NCBI GenBank assembly: GCA_000063525.1
Contig: CT978603.1
Span: forward strand, 367,105 to 431,104
Length of the DNA stretch: 64,000 bases
Reading direction: 5' to 3'
DNA from: Synechococcus sp. RCC307
GTDB taxonomy: Bacteria; Cyanobacteriota; Cyanobacteriia; PCC-6307; Cyanobiaceae
Shown: positions 1 through 6,891 of the stretch, piece after piece
Layout of the letters: each line of letters begins with the position of its first letter
Position numbering within the stretch: position 1 is the stretch's first letter
The notes under the pieces: generated by a model
What the model was told of the DNA's origin: nothing
Database searches by the model: none
What the model saw: only the letters and a program-made list of their open reading frames with translations
Program-made: the position numbers and the translations under genes

Positions 1-74
1 TCGTAGAAATTGATCGGACCCTGCTGGGAGTCCTGGGTGAAATTGGGAACGGTGTCCCCAAGCTGGAGCGCCAT
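1..74 (-). CDS. 1-Cys peroxiredoxin (Prx6-like), 5' fragment
   Basis: This is the first 24 codons of a minus-strand gene that runs off the left edge. The peptide starts MALQLGDTVPNFTQDSQQG and continues into PINFY, which is the typical N-terminus of cyanobacterial thiol-specific antioxidant proteins of the Prx6 / 1-Cys class; these reduce peroxides in the cytoplasm. The active-site Cys would lie beyond the edge, so the class rests on the N-terminal resemblance only. It is divergent from the glycosyltransferase gene, and the gap of about 50 bases must hold both promoters. Confidence 0.75.
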   Translation of the reverse strand, partial: MALQLGDTVPNFTQDSQQGPINFY

Positions 75-127
75 GACTGTGGACAAAGTGTCTTTTTGAT
101 CGTGGCACATGCCCTGCGCCGCAGGCC

Positions 128-1192
128 ATGACCCACTGTGAGACCGTAACGCTCATGCAAACTCCCCTCGCTCTTTTTAACGGCAGCTATGTCGGAGAGC
201 GGCCCACGGGGATTGGCGTTGTGGCGAGGGATTTGGCCGCCGCCTTGGGTCCTGAGCAGGTGCCAGCCGTGTGGCCCCAAGGCATGGCGCCCGATCAGGG
301 CAGCGCGGGCCATGGCCGGCGTCTGTGGTGGACCCAGAGGCAGCTTCCGAAGCTGTGGCGAGCTAGTGGCGCGCCGCTGTTGTTATCGCCATTGCCGGAA
401 GCCCCTCTGTTGGCAGGCGTGCCTTCGGTGGTGCTGGCCCATGACCTGCTGCCGCTGCGGTACCCGCAGCTGACGCCGCTGCTGGCTTACCACCTGGCCT
501 ATGTGCCGCTGGTGCTGCGCCGCGCTCGCCACGTGCTCTGCAATTCCGAGGCGACGGCCCGGGAGGTGCATGGCCGCATTGGTGTGCCAACACGCCGCTT
601 GTCCGTCTTGAAGTTGGGCTTCAACCCAGGACAGCTTCGCCCTTTGGGCTATCAGCGCGAAGCGGAATTGCTGGTGCTCGGCCGCCATGACCCCCACAAA
701 AACCTGCGCCGGCTGTTGAAGGCGGTGGCAGCGCTGCGCGATCGCGAGCACCGCATTCACTTTGTGGGGCCCCACGATCGCCGCTACACACCCAAACTTC
801 AGGCGCTGGCCCAGGAGCTGGGTATCGCCTCGCGTTGCCGCTGGACCGCTTGGGTGAGCAACGACGAGCGCTTGGAGTTGCTGAATCGGGCCCGCGCCTT
901 GGTGATGCCGAGCCTCTGGGAGGGATTTGGTTTGCCAGCCCTCGAAGCGATGGCTTGCGGCACGCCGGTGTTGGCCTCCACGGCTGGTGCTTTACCGGAA
1001 GTGGTGGGAGAGGTGGCCGTTCCCCTTGATCCGATGTCTTCAGCGCAAATGGCTGCGGCTATCGACGACTTTTTGCAGTCGAGTGCGCTGCAACAGCAGT
1101 TGGGCCAGCAGGGGCCGTTGCGGGCGGCTGGCTTTAGTTGGGCGCAAACCGGGGCCGATTTGAAGCAGCGTTTGCAGGCCTTGTGCCCCTGA
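128..1192 (+). CDS. Glycosyltransferase family 4 (group 1)
   Basis: Predicted cytoplasmic GT-B fold retaining glycosyltransferase of 354 residues. The N-terminal domain has an acceptor-side glycine loop (residues 20-31, YVGERPTGIGVV). The C-terminal nucleotide-sugar domain begins near GRHDPHKN (185-192), a typical 'G-R-x-x-x-x-K-N' donor site, and carries the EX7E motif EGFGLPALE (265-273) followed by ACGTPVLAS. An ATG at 155 (MQTPLALFNG) leaves six residues before the first beta strand and is an equally good start; neither start has a clear Shine-Dalgarno sequence. No sugar genes flank it, so donor and acceptor are unknown; a role in envelope polysaccharide or glycolipid is an inference. Confidence 0.85.
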   Translation: MTHCETVTLMQTPLALFNGSYVGERPTGIGVVARDLAAALGPEQVPAVWPQGMAPDQGSAGHGRRLWWTQRQLPKLWRASGAPLLLSPLPEAPLLAGVPSVVLAHDLLPLRYPQLTPLLAYHLAYVPLVLRRARHVLCNSEATAREVHGRIGVPTRRLSVLKLGFNPGQLRPLGYQREAELLVLGRHDPHKNLRRLLKAVAALRDREHRIHFVGPHDRRYTPKLQALAQELGIASRCRWTAWVSNDERLELLNRARALVMPSLWEGFGLPALEAMACGTPVLASTAGALPEVVGEVAVPLDPMSSAQMAAAIDDFLQSSALQQQLGQQGPLRAAGFSWAQTGADLKQRLQALCP

Positions 1193-1196
1193 GCTC

Positions 1197-1847
1197 TTAG
1201 GGCACCAGCAGACCGCTGGGGCGCTGCAAGCGCAAACAGCGCATGCCGGCCGCTGCAGCCGCCTGCTCATCGGCGCCGCTATCGCCAATCAGCAGGGCTT
1301 GCTCAGCGCTGCAGGGCACTTGGCCGAGGGCTGCCTCCAACAGGGCGGGATCGGGTTTGGCGGCTCCGGCTTCGCTGGAGACCAGCACGCCATCAACGGC
1401 ATCACGCAGGCCAAGACGCTCGAGTAAGCCGTGCAAACGGCGATCGAAGTTGCTGACCACCATCAAAGCCAGCCCGCTTTGGCGCCAGCGCTCCAAGGCA
1501 TCAGGCACCTCGGCATAGACCGCCCATGGCTCGGGTTGCGCGAAGCGATCAAACAGCTCACCGGCCAGGCCAATCGGAAGCTGCTTCACGCCCACGGCCT
1601 TGAAGGTGGCTTCAATCCGCTGCTGCCACCAGGACCGTTCGGCTTGCTCCAGATGAGCGGGGGCAACTCCTGGGAACGCCAGCGGAGGGGCTTGGCTGTA
1701 GGCCTGCGCGAAGGCGCGATCGAGGGCTTCAGCTTCCAGGTCCAAGCCGTAGTCGGCTGCCGCTGCGCTGTAGAGGGTGCCCACCGATTGGCGCAAGCCG
1801 ATCAAGGTCCCCATCGCATCGAGCAGGAGGGCCTTGGCTTGAGTCAT
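1197..1847 (-). CDS. HAD-superfamily hydrolase, REG-2/HDHD3-like
   Basis: Soluble HAD phosphatase of 216 residues if it starts at the ATG at 1847 (MTQAKALLLDAMGTL). The start overlaps the stop of the upstream NDH-2 gene as ATGA, indicating translational coupling. Motif I reads DAMGTL: the nucleophile Asp is present, but the second Asp of the usual DxDGT is replaced by Met, as in the REG-2/HDHD3 branch of HAD proteins. Motif II is VVSNFD, motif III lysine is in GAAKPDP and motif IV is LIGDSGADEQAA. The substrate cannot be deduced. It lies tail to tail with the glycosyltransferase, with only four bases between the two stops. Confidence 0.85.
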   Translation of the reverse strand: MTQAKALLLDAMGTLIGLRQSVGTLYSAAAADYGLDLEAEALDRAFAQAYSQAPPLAFPGVAPAHLEQAERSWWQQRIEATFKAVGVKQLPIGLAGELFDRFAQPEPWAVYAEVPDALERWRQSGLALMVVSNFDRRLHGLLERLGLRDAVDGVLVSSEAGAAKPDPALLEAALGQVPCSAEQALLIGDSGADEQAAAAAGMRCLRLQRPSGLLVP

Positions 1848-2974
1848 GGGCGAGGGGCGCTGAGCCAGCCCGCCGCCACCTGAAGCGGTAAACGGCACCC
1901 TGGCAAGCGAGTGAGGTAGGTCCAGCGGCGGAGCTGATAGGCGGAGGATCCGGCCAAGGTCAGCCCCATGCCTGTGAGGGTGGCATCACCCACACCCAAG
2001 CTCAGCATTTCTCCGAGATCTTTCCACTTGAACTCCTCGAGGGGTTGGTTCTCACGGGCCAGCAGCAGGTTGCGGGCTAGGAGCTGGGACTGCTGAAACG
2101 CCACTTGGGCCGTGGCTGGAAGTTCGGGGTCATGGGGGATGGCCGCGGTATCGCCAAGGCTGAAGATGCGTGGATCACTCTCCAGCTGCAGGCTGGCGTT
2201 GCAGCGCAAGCGGCCGCGACCGTCGGTGGCCAAGGTTCCGCCGGGCAGAGCGGTGCGCTGGCCCGCTGTCCACACCACGGCGTCCACCGCCAAGCTGCTG
2301 CTTTGGCCTTGGGCGTCTTGGAGGGTTAGCTCTCCGGGTTGAACGGCTTTCACCCCGCATTGGCAGCGCAGGCGCACATCGCGTTGCTGCAAGGCCAGTT
2401 CGGCTTGGCTGCGGTTGAAGGCCTTGGCCTGGGGCAAGCAGCGCTCACCGCGTTCAATCAGCTCGACGTTGGCTTGGCCGCGCAGCAGGTCGGCCAACTT
2501 GCAAGCCAGCTCAACGCCGCTGGGGCCAGCGCCAACGATGGCCACCCGATTGCGAATGGCGGGCAGTTGCGCCTGCAGGGCTTCAACATCCTCCAGGCTG
2601 TGGAAGCGCAGGGCATGCTCTTCAACCCCTGGGATGCCAAAGCTGTCGGGCTTGGCGCCGGTGGCGATCACCAGCTGGCTATAGCCCAAGCGTTGACCGC
2701 TCTCCAGCACCACTTGGCAGGAGCCTGGCTCCACCGCCGTCACCCGATCACGTTGCCAGCCAATGCCATGGCCAGCGAGGAGGGCGTCGTAGCGGGGAGC
2801 CATTTGCCAGAGCGGCAATTCGCCGCTGAGGCGCTCGTAAAGGAATGGCAGAAAGACGAAGCGATCTCGCGGTTCCACCAGCAGCAAGGGCGGATGTCCG
2901 GGGCGCCGCGCCAGCTCCAGGGCGGTGTAGAGGCCGGCGAATCCGCCACCCACGATCACGATGGGAGAGGTCAC
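1844..2974 (-). CDS. Type II NAD(P)H dehydrogenase (FAD-dependent oxidoreductase)
   Basis: A 376-residue two-dinucleotide-binding-domain flavoprotein of the NDH-2 family, which passes electrons from NAD(P)H to quinone at the membrane surface without pumping protons. The FAD site is the N-terminal IVIVGGGFAGLYTALELA, the NAD(P) site is VAIVGAGPSGVELA near residue 145, and the second FAD motif is IFSLGDTAAI near residue 270. Length fits the short cyanobacterial Ndb proteins. It is cotranscribed with the HAD gene through an ATGA overlap and is divergent from cysH over about 80 bases. The quinone specificity cannot be read from the sequence. Confidence 0.85.
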   Translation of the reverse strand: MTSPIVIVGGGFAGLYTALELARRPGHPPLLLVEPRDRFVFLPFLYERLSGELPLWQMAPRYDALLAGHGIGWQRDRVTAVEPGSCQVVLESGQRLGYSQLVIATGAKPDSFGIPGVEEHALRFHSLEDVEALQAQLPAIRNRVAIVGAGPSGVELACKLADLLRGQANVELIERGERCLPQAKAFNRSQAELALQQRDVRLRCQCGVKAVQPGELTLQDAQGQSSSLAVDAVVWTAGQRTALPGGTLATDGRGRLRCNASLQLESDPRIFSLGDTAAIPHDPELPATAQVAFQQSQLLARNLLLARENQPLEEFKWKDLGEMLSLGVGDATLTGMGLTLAGSSAYQLRRWTYLTRLPGCRLPLQVAAGWLSAPRP

Positions 2975-3055
2975 CGTTTGCTCGGAACTGGGGCGAGGCT
3001 AAGAGGCCAGAGCCGGGTGATGCGGCAGGCTGTCTAGAGCTGGGGAGGGTCTGCG

Positions 3056-3772
3056 GTGCAGCTGGTTCAGGATCTGGAAGCCACCCAGGCTGAGCTGGAG
3101 GCGCTTGAGGCCCCTGAGCAATTGCGCTGGGCCAATGATCATTTCGGCAGCGGCTTTGCTGTCACCACCAGCTTTGGCACCCAGTCAGCCGTTTTGCTGC
3201 ATCTGTTGGTGGCTGTGGCGCCAGATGTGCCCGTCTACTGGATTGATACGGGGTATCTATTCCCTGAGACCTACCAATACGCCGCGGATTTAACGCAGCG
3301 CCTCAAGCTGAATCTCAAGGTGGTGCAGCCTGAGTTGAGCCCAGCGCGCATGGAAGCGCTGCTCGGCCGGCTTTGGGAGAGCGAAAACCCCGACGACCTG
3401 GTGACCTACCACCGGCTGCGCAAGGTGGAGCCCTTGGATCAGGCCTTGGATGCTGCTGAGGTGAGCTGCTGGGCTAGCGGTGTGCGGGCTGGTCAAACTG
3501 ATAACCGCGCCGCCATGCGGCCGCTGGAGCGTTTGCGCGGGCGTTGGAGTTTGCGGCCGCTGCTGCGCTGGACCCGGCGCGACGTCTACTACTACATGGA
3601 GAAGCACGAGCTGCCTCAACATCCCCTGTTCGAGCAGGGCTACAGCACCGTGGGTGACTGGCACTCCAGTGCACCCGACGATGGTTTGGGTCGGGCTAGC
3701 CGCTTTGGCGGTCGCCATCAGGAGTGCGGCTTGCATCTGCCGGAACCTTTGGTGGAAGGCGCCGGGATTTGA
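3056..3772 (+). CDS. cysH: Phosphoadenosine phosphosulfate (PAPS) reductase
   Basis: Reduces PAPS to sulfite with thioredoxin in assimilatory sulfate reduction. The 238-residue protein has the adenine-nucleotide alpha-hydrolase core (TSFGTQSAVLLHLL near the P-loop, then YWIDTGYLFPETYQYA) and the catalytic ECGLH motif near the C-terminus (RHQECGLHLPEP). The paired cysteines (CC...CxxC) that bind the iron-sulfur cluster of APS reductases are absent, which favours PAPS over APS as substrate. The start is a GTG at 3056. It lies four bases upstream of coaX and probably shares its transcript. Confidence 0.9.
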   Translation: MQLVQDLEATQAELEALEAPEQLRWANDHFGSGFAVTTSFGTQSAVLLHLLVAVAPDVPVYWIDTGYLFPETYQYAADLTQRLKLNLKVVQPELSPARMEALLGRLWESENPDDLVTYHRLRKVEPLDQALDAAEVSCWASGVRAGQTDNRAAMRPLERLRGRWSLRPLLRWTRRDVYYYMEKHELPQHPLFEQGYSTVGDWHSSAPDDGLGRASRFGGRHQECGLHLPEPLVEGAGI

Positions 3773-3775
3773 GCG

Positions 3776-4465
3776 ATGCGGCGTTGGCTGCTGATTGGCA
3801 ACAGCCGCTGGCATTGGGCGGCTCTGGCGCCTGATCAGTCGCTTCAGCTCTGGCACACCAGTGCGGCCGCTGGCCTCAAGCAGCTGCAGCAGGCTCCGGA
3901 AGCCTGGGCTGCTGTGGGGCCTGTGCCAAAAGACCTCGAGCGCTGGCAGCCGCAGCGCCTGCTCACCTCTGATGTCCCCTTGGCCAACCTTCCCCCGACC
4001 TTGGGCGTGGATCGCGCCCTGGCGGCTTGGGGCGCATGGCAGCAGTGCCGCCAACCTGTGCTGGTGGCTGATGCCGGCACGGCCTTGAGCCTGACGCTGG
4101 TGGATGCCGCCGGTTGTTTCTTGGGGGGGCGGCTGATGGCTGGCGGGCGCTTGCAATTGCAGGCGCTACATCAGGGCACCGCAGATCTGCCGCAGCTGGA
4201 GCCGGTGGAGGCGGCAGGACCGCTCTGGGCCACGCAAACCTCCGAGGCCATGGCCAGTGGTGTGGCGCGGGGGCTGGCTGCAGCGATTGCTTTGGCTTTT
4301 CACGACAGACCCCAGCCGCCGTGGCCGTGGCAGCTGTGGCTCACCGGTGGTGATGCCCCCGTCTTGATGCCCTTACTGCAGGCCCAAGGCCTGCAGCCTC
4401 ACCACGATGAAGGCCTGGCTTTAGCGGCGTTGGTGGCGCTTAGCCGGCCAGCTCAAGATCCTTGA
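3776..4465 (+). CDS. coaX: Type III pantothenate kinase, divergent
   Basis: Catalyses the first step of coenzyme A synthesis. The 229-residue ASKHA-fold protein shows the CoaX signatures: IGNSRWHWA at the N-terminus, PTLGVDRALAAWGA, VADAGTALSLTLVD and FLGGRLMAGG. The first motif is usually D-x-G-N-T/S; here the Asp position is Leu (LLIGNS, residues 5-10), so one acidic residue of the phosphate site is missing while the Asp of VADAGT is kept. The 3' end overlaps the convergent bcp gene by 26 bases. Assignment is firm at family level; activity with the altered motif is inferred. Confidence 0.88.
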   Translation: MRRWLLIGNSRWHWAALAPDQSLQLWHTSAAAGLKQLQQAPEAWAAVGPVPKDLERWQPQRLLTSDVPLANLPPTLGVDRALAAWGAWQQCRQPVLVADAGTALSLTLVDAAGCFLGGRLMAGGRLQLQALHQGTADLPQLEPVEAAGPLWATQTSEAMASGVARGLAAAIALAFHDRPQPPWPWQLWLTGGDAPVLMPLLQAQGLQPHHDEGLALAALVALSRPAQDP

Positions 4466-4910
4466 GGATGTCATCGGCCATGGTGGCGGCTTTCACCTTT
4501 TTGTAGATCTTCTCGAGCTTGCCGTCGGCATCGATCACAAAGGTGTGGCGCATCATGCCCATGTATTCGCGGCCCATGAACTTTTTGAGTCCATAGCTCT
4601 CGTAGGACTCGGCTACCGGGCATGGCTCGCTGTCGCTGAGCAGGGTGAAGGGCAGGGTGTACTTATCAATGAACTTGGCGTGGCTTTTGGCGTTGTCTTT
4701 GCTGATGCCCAACACCTTGATGCCATGGCTTTTGAAGCTGTCCCACTGATCGCGGAAGTTGCAGGCTTCCTTGGTGCAGCCGGGGGTGTCGTCCTTGGGA
4801 TAGAAGTAGATCACCACCCGCTGACCGCGCAGATCTTTGAGAGCAACGGGTTGGCCGTCCTGATCTGGGAGCGTGAAATCAGGCGCGGGGTCACCGATTT
4901 GAAGGGCCAT
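4440..4910 (-). CDS. bcp: Thioredoxin-dependent peroxiredoxin (BCP/PrxQ)
   Basis: A 156-residue peroxiredoxin that reduces hydrogen and alkyl hydroperoxides using thioredoxin. It begins MALQIGDPAPDFTLPDQDG; the peroxidatic Cys is in the motif YPKDDTPGCTKEACNFRD, and the second Cys five residues on (CTKEAC) is the resolving Cys of the PrxQ type. The ATG at 4910 is chosen because homology begins there, although the frame is open for another 68 codons upstream. The start lies inside the palindrome CCATGG shared with the divergent phosphopantetheinyl transferase gene, so the promoter must lie within that gene. Confidence 0.93.
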   Translation of the reverse strand: MALQIGDPAPDFTLPDQDGQPVALKDLRGQRVVIYFYPKDDTPGCTKEACNFRDQWDSFKSHGIKVLGISKDNAKSHAKFIDKYTLPFTLLSDSEPCPVAESYESYGLKKFMGREYMGMMRHTFVIDADGKLEKIYKKVKAATMADDILKDLELAG

Positions 4911-5568
4911 GGCTGCAATGCAATCGGGGAGCGAGCCTAAGCAGCCGCAGCTCTGGTGCGGTCTCCTGCCGGGCTGCTCTGACGATCGGTTGGCATCGCT
5001 ACTCAGCGCCCAAGAGCTGGCCTGGGGGGAAGCGTTACCGCAGCGCCGGCGCCTGATCTTTTGGCAAACCCGCGCTGTGGTGCGCCAGCAGCTTGCTGCT
5101 TGGCTGGGCTGCACTCCAGAGGCTGTGCCGTTGCTGGCACCACCGGCCCACTATCCCCAGCTCGCCGCTGGCTGGGGGTATGTGAGTTGGAGCCACAGCG
5201 GCGAGCAGCTGCTCTTGGGTTGGTCGCCTCAGCCTGTGGGGGTGGATCTTGAACCTGCAGATCGCCCGATTCGAGCGGACTCTTTGTGGCGGCGTCTTTG
5301 CCCTGGGGAGCCTCCGCCTGCTGCCTTGGCTGATGCGGTGTTGCAGCGCTGGGTGGCGCTGGAGGCATTGACCAAACGCCGCTGCAGCAGCATCGCCGTG
5401 GAACTGGGGCGCTGGTCATGGCAATTGGAGCAAGGTCGAGCTGTGCATCGCGGTGATCAGCACAACGTCGATGTTGTGGCCCAGCGCCATCACCTGCAGC
5501 AGCGCAGCTGGTGGCTGGGCTGGAGTGGTGGTGCGATGCCCGCTGTAGCGCTTGAGGAAGGCGGCTAA
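4909..5568 (+). CDS. 4'-phosphopantetheinyl transferase (Sfp/HetI type)
   Basis: Transfers phosphopantetheine from CoA to acyl, peptidyl or polyketide carrier proteins. The 219-residue protein has the GVDLE magnesium-binding motif (residues 111-115) and RWVALEALTK (147-156), matching the W-x-x-K-E-A-x-x-K motif except that the first Lys is Leu. Cyanobacteria commonly rely on a single Sfp-like enzyme, so this may serve fatty-acid synthase as well. The ATG at 4909 would overlap the bcp start by two bases; the ATG at 4918 is an alternative. No polyketide genes are nearby. Confidence 0.88.
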   Translation: MAAMQSGSEPKQPQLWCGLLPGCSDDRLASLLSAQELAWGEALPQRRRLIFWQTRAVVRQQLAAWLGCTPEAVPLLAPPAHYPQLAAGWGYVSWSHSGEQLLLGWSPQPVGVDLEPADRPIRADSLWRRLCPGEPPPAALADAVLQRWVALEALTKRRCSSIAVELGRWSWQLEQGRAVHRGDQHNVDVVAQRHHLQQRSWWLGWSGGAMPAVALEEGG

Positions 5569-5577
5569 GGTCCGCCC

Positions 5578-6099
5578 ATGGTTCAACCCCTACGGCTCAG
5601 CATGATCGTGCTGCTCACCCTGCTTGGGGTGTGTGGCTTGGTGCGTTTGCCGTTGATGCCACCGTTGTTGGCCCGTTCGGGTTCCGATACGCAGCTCTCC
5701 GATCTCGAAGCCCAGGAAGCGTTGTTGGAAGCTCGGCAAGAGGCGGCCTCACAAATGACGCGATTTGTGGGCGGGCAGATCACGCGCCACTACTGGGGCG
5801 GTTTCACCCCTTATCTGGATGTCTTGGGGGTGGAGATCCCCGAGACGATGGAATCAACCCTCACGGTGGGTGATGACCGGGCGCGCTTGGTGCTCGATCC
5901 CAAGCGGGTGAATGAGCGTTATGTCGCTGAGGTGGTGCGCGCCGGAACGCGCGCTCGCGGTGTGGTGTGCCGCGGCCAAGGGGAGCCGGGTGCGTTTGTG
6001 TTGCGCGGCCGACGTCTCGATTGTCCGGAGGGTTGGCTTGTGATTAACGACCCCCTATTGACGTCGTCTGGAGAACAACAACCAGAGCCGATTAATTAA
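5578..6099 (+). CDS. Membrane-anchored conserved hypothetical protein
   Basis: I do not recognise a family. The 173-residue protein has one N-terminal hydrophobic segment (about residues 7-30, MIVLLTLLGVCGLVRLPLMP) followed by a polar, probably lumenal or periplasmic domain with two cysteines (VVCRGQ and LDCPEGW) near the end. A short Ala/Glu-rich helix (SDLEAQEALLEARQEAA) follows the anchor. It begins nine bases after the phosphopantetheinyl transferase stop and is probably cotranscribed with it; a terminator follows. Confidence 0.75.
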   Translation: MVQPLRLSMIVLLTLLGVCGLVRLPLMPPLLARSGSDTQLSDLEAQEALLEARQEAASQMTRFVGGQITRHYWGGFTPYLDVLGVEIPETMESTLTVGDDRARLVLDPKRVNERYVAEVVRAGTRARGVVCRGQGEPGAFVLRGRRLDCPEGWLVINDPLLTSSGEQQPEPIN

Positions 6100-6113
6100 A
6101 ACAATCAGAGACT

Positions 6114-6137
6114 CGCCAATCTTGTTGGCGGTTTTTT
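6114..6137 (+). terminator. Rho-independent terminator
   Basis: A six-base-pair stem (CGCCAA / TTGGCG) with a five-base loop is followed at once by G and six T. It ends the transcript that includes the phosphopantetheinyl transferase and the membrane-anchored protein. Confidence 0.75.
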
Positions 6138-6180
6138 ACCCCGTGGCTAAGTTTTTGAGTGACGTGTCCGCCTCGCTCTC

Positions 6181-6828
6181 ATGCTGAAGCGCATCTCTGC
6201 TGGCCTCGCTGCCGGCGCTGCTCTTTCCTCCCTGGCTGTTCTTCCCGTTCAGGCAGAAATCAACACCCGCTCCACTGTTCGTTGGAACAGCGGTGGCGCC
6301 GTGTACACCACCAAGCTCAAGGACTTCCAGAAGTTCCTGAAGAGCGGTGGTGAAATCACCTCCAGCACCAACCGTGCCCTGGCCGCCGGTGTCAACAACT
6401 CCGGCTGGACCGCTGAAGAGATCGCTAAGGGTCTCTCCAAGCAGTACAAGGTCAACGTTGTCTACGTTGCCCGCTTCCTGTACTCCAAGAAGGGCTACAA
6501 GTTCCTCGAGAACCAAACCAAGAGCTACTTCCCCTACTGGGGCATGAAGAAGACCGCCGTTCAGGCTCTTCGCTCTGCCATCGTCCTCGACTCCGTCGAC
6601 GGCAAGCTGTCCTCTGCCGGCATCATGAAGATGCTGCCCGTGGACATGCGCCTGGCTGACACCTGCGGCACTTTCGATGGTGCTCAGAACGTCTGCGCCA
6701 AGGGCAAGTGCCAAGGCGACCAGCAGTGCACCTCCCTGCTCTCCTGGTATGTGTTCCTGCCCGCTTGCGTGCAGGCCAACCAGATCAAGGACAAAGTTGC
6801 CGCCCGCCCTGTGCGCGGCCTCTGGTGA
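6181..6828 (+). CDS. Secreted stand-alone DUF1400 protein with Cys-rich tail
   Basis: A 215-residue exported protein. Residues 1-25 are a signal peptide (MLKRISAGLAAGAALSSLAV, then LPVQA) with cleavage likely before Glu26. Residues 30-157 resemble the DUF1400 domain that precedes alpha/beta-hydrolase domains in cyanobacteria, most clearly VQALRSAIVLDSVDGKLS (127-144). No hydrolase domain or GxSxG motif follows; instead the last 60 residues hold five cysteines (162, 172, 177, 183, 196). Codon choice is strikingly biased (AAG, CTC, TCC, ACC, AAC), unlike its neighbours, suggesting very high expression. It stands alone between two terminators. Function unknown; the domain match is from memory. 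Confidence 0.8.
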   Translation: MLKRISAGLAAGAALSSLAVLPVQAEINTRSTVRWNSGGAVYTTKLKDFQKFLKSGGEITSSTNRALAAGVNNSGWTAEEIAKGLSKQYKVNVVYVARFLYSKKGYKFLENQTKSYFPYWGMKKTAVQALRSAIVLDSVDGKLSSAGIMKMLPVDMRLADTCGTFDGAQNVCAKGKCQGDQQCTSLLSWYVFLPACVQANQIKDKVAARPVRGLW

Positions 6829-6860
6829 TCAGCTGATCAACCGCAAGGTTCTTCTTCAAA

Positions 6861-6885
6861 CCCCCGCCATTGGCGGGGGTTTTTT
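6861..6885 (+). terminator. Strong Rho-independent terminator after the DUF1400 gene
   Basis: An eight-base GC stem (CCCCCGCC / GGCGGGGG) with a three-base loop is followed by six T and preceded by AAA. It lies between the DUF1400 stop and the convergent rarA stop and could act weakly for both strands. Confidence 0.85.
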
Positions 6886-6891
6886 CATGGC

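Noticed and set aside
3290-4156. 288-codon frame antisense to cysH and coaX
   Set aside because: Both sense genes have clear family motifs; the antisense translation has none.
6136-6714. Open frame of 192 codons antisense to the DUF1400 gene
   Set aside because: Repetitive Val/Gly/Leu-rich translation caused by the biased codons of the sense gene; the sense gene has a signal peptide and terminator.
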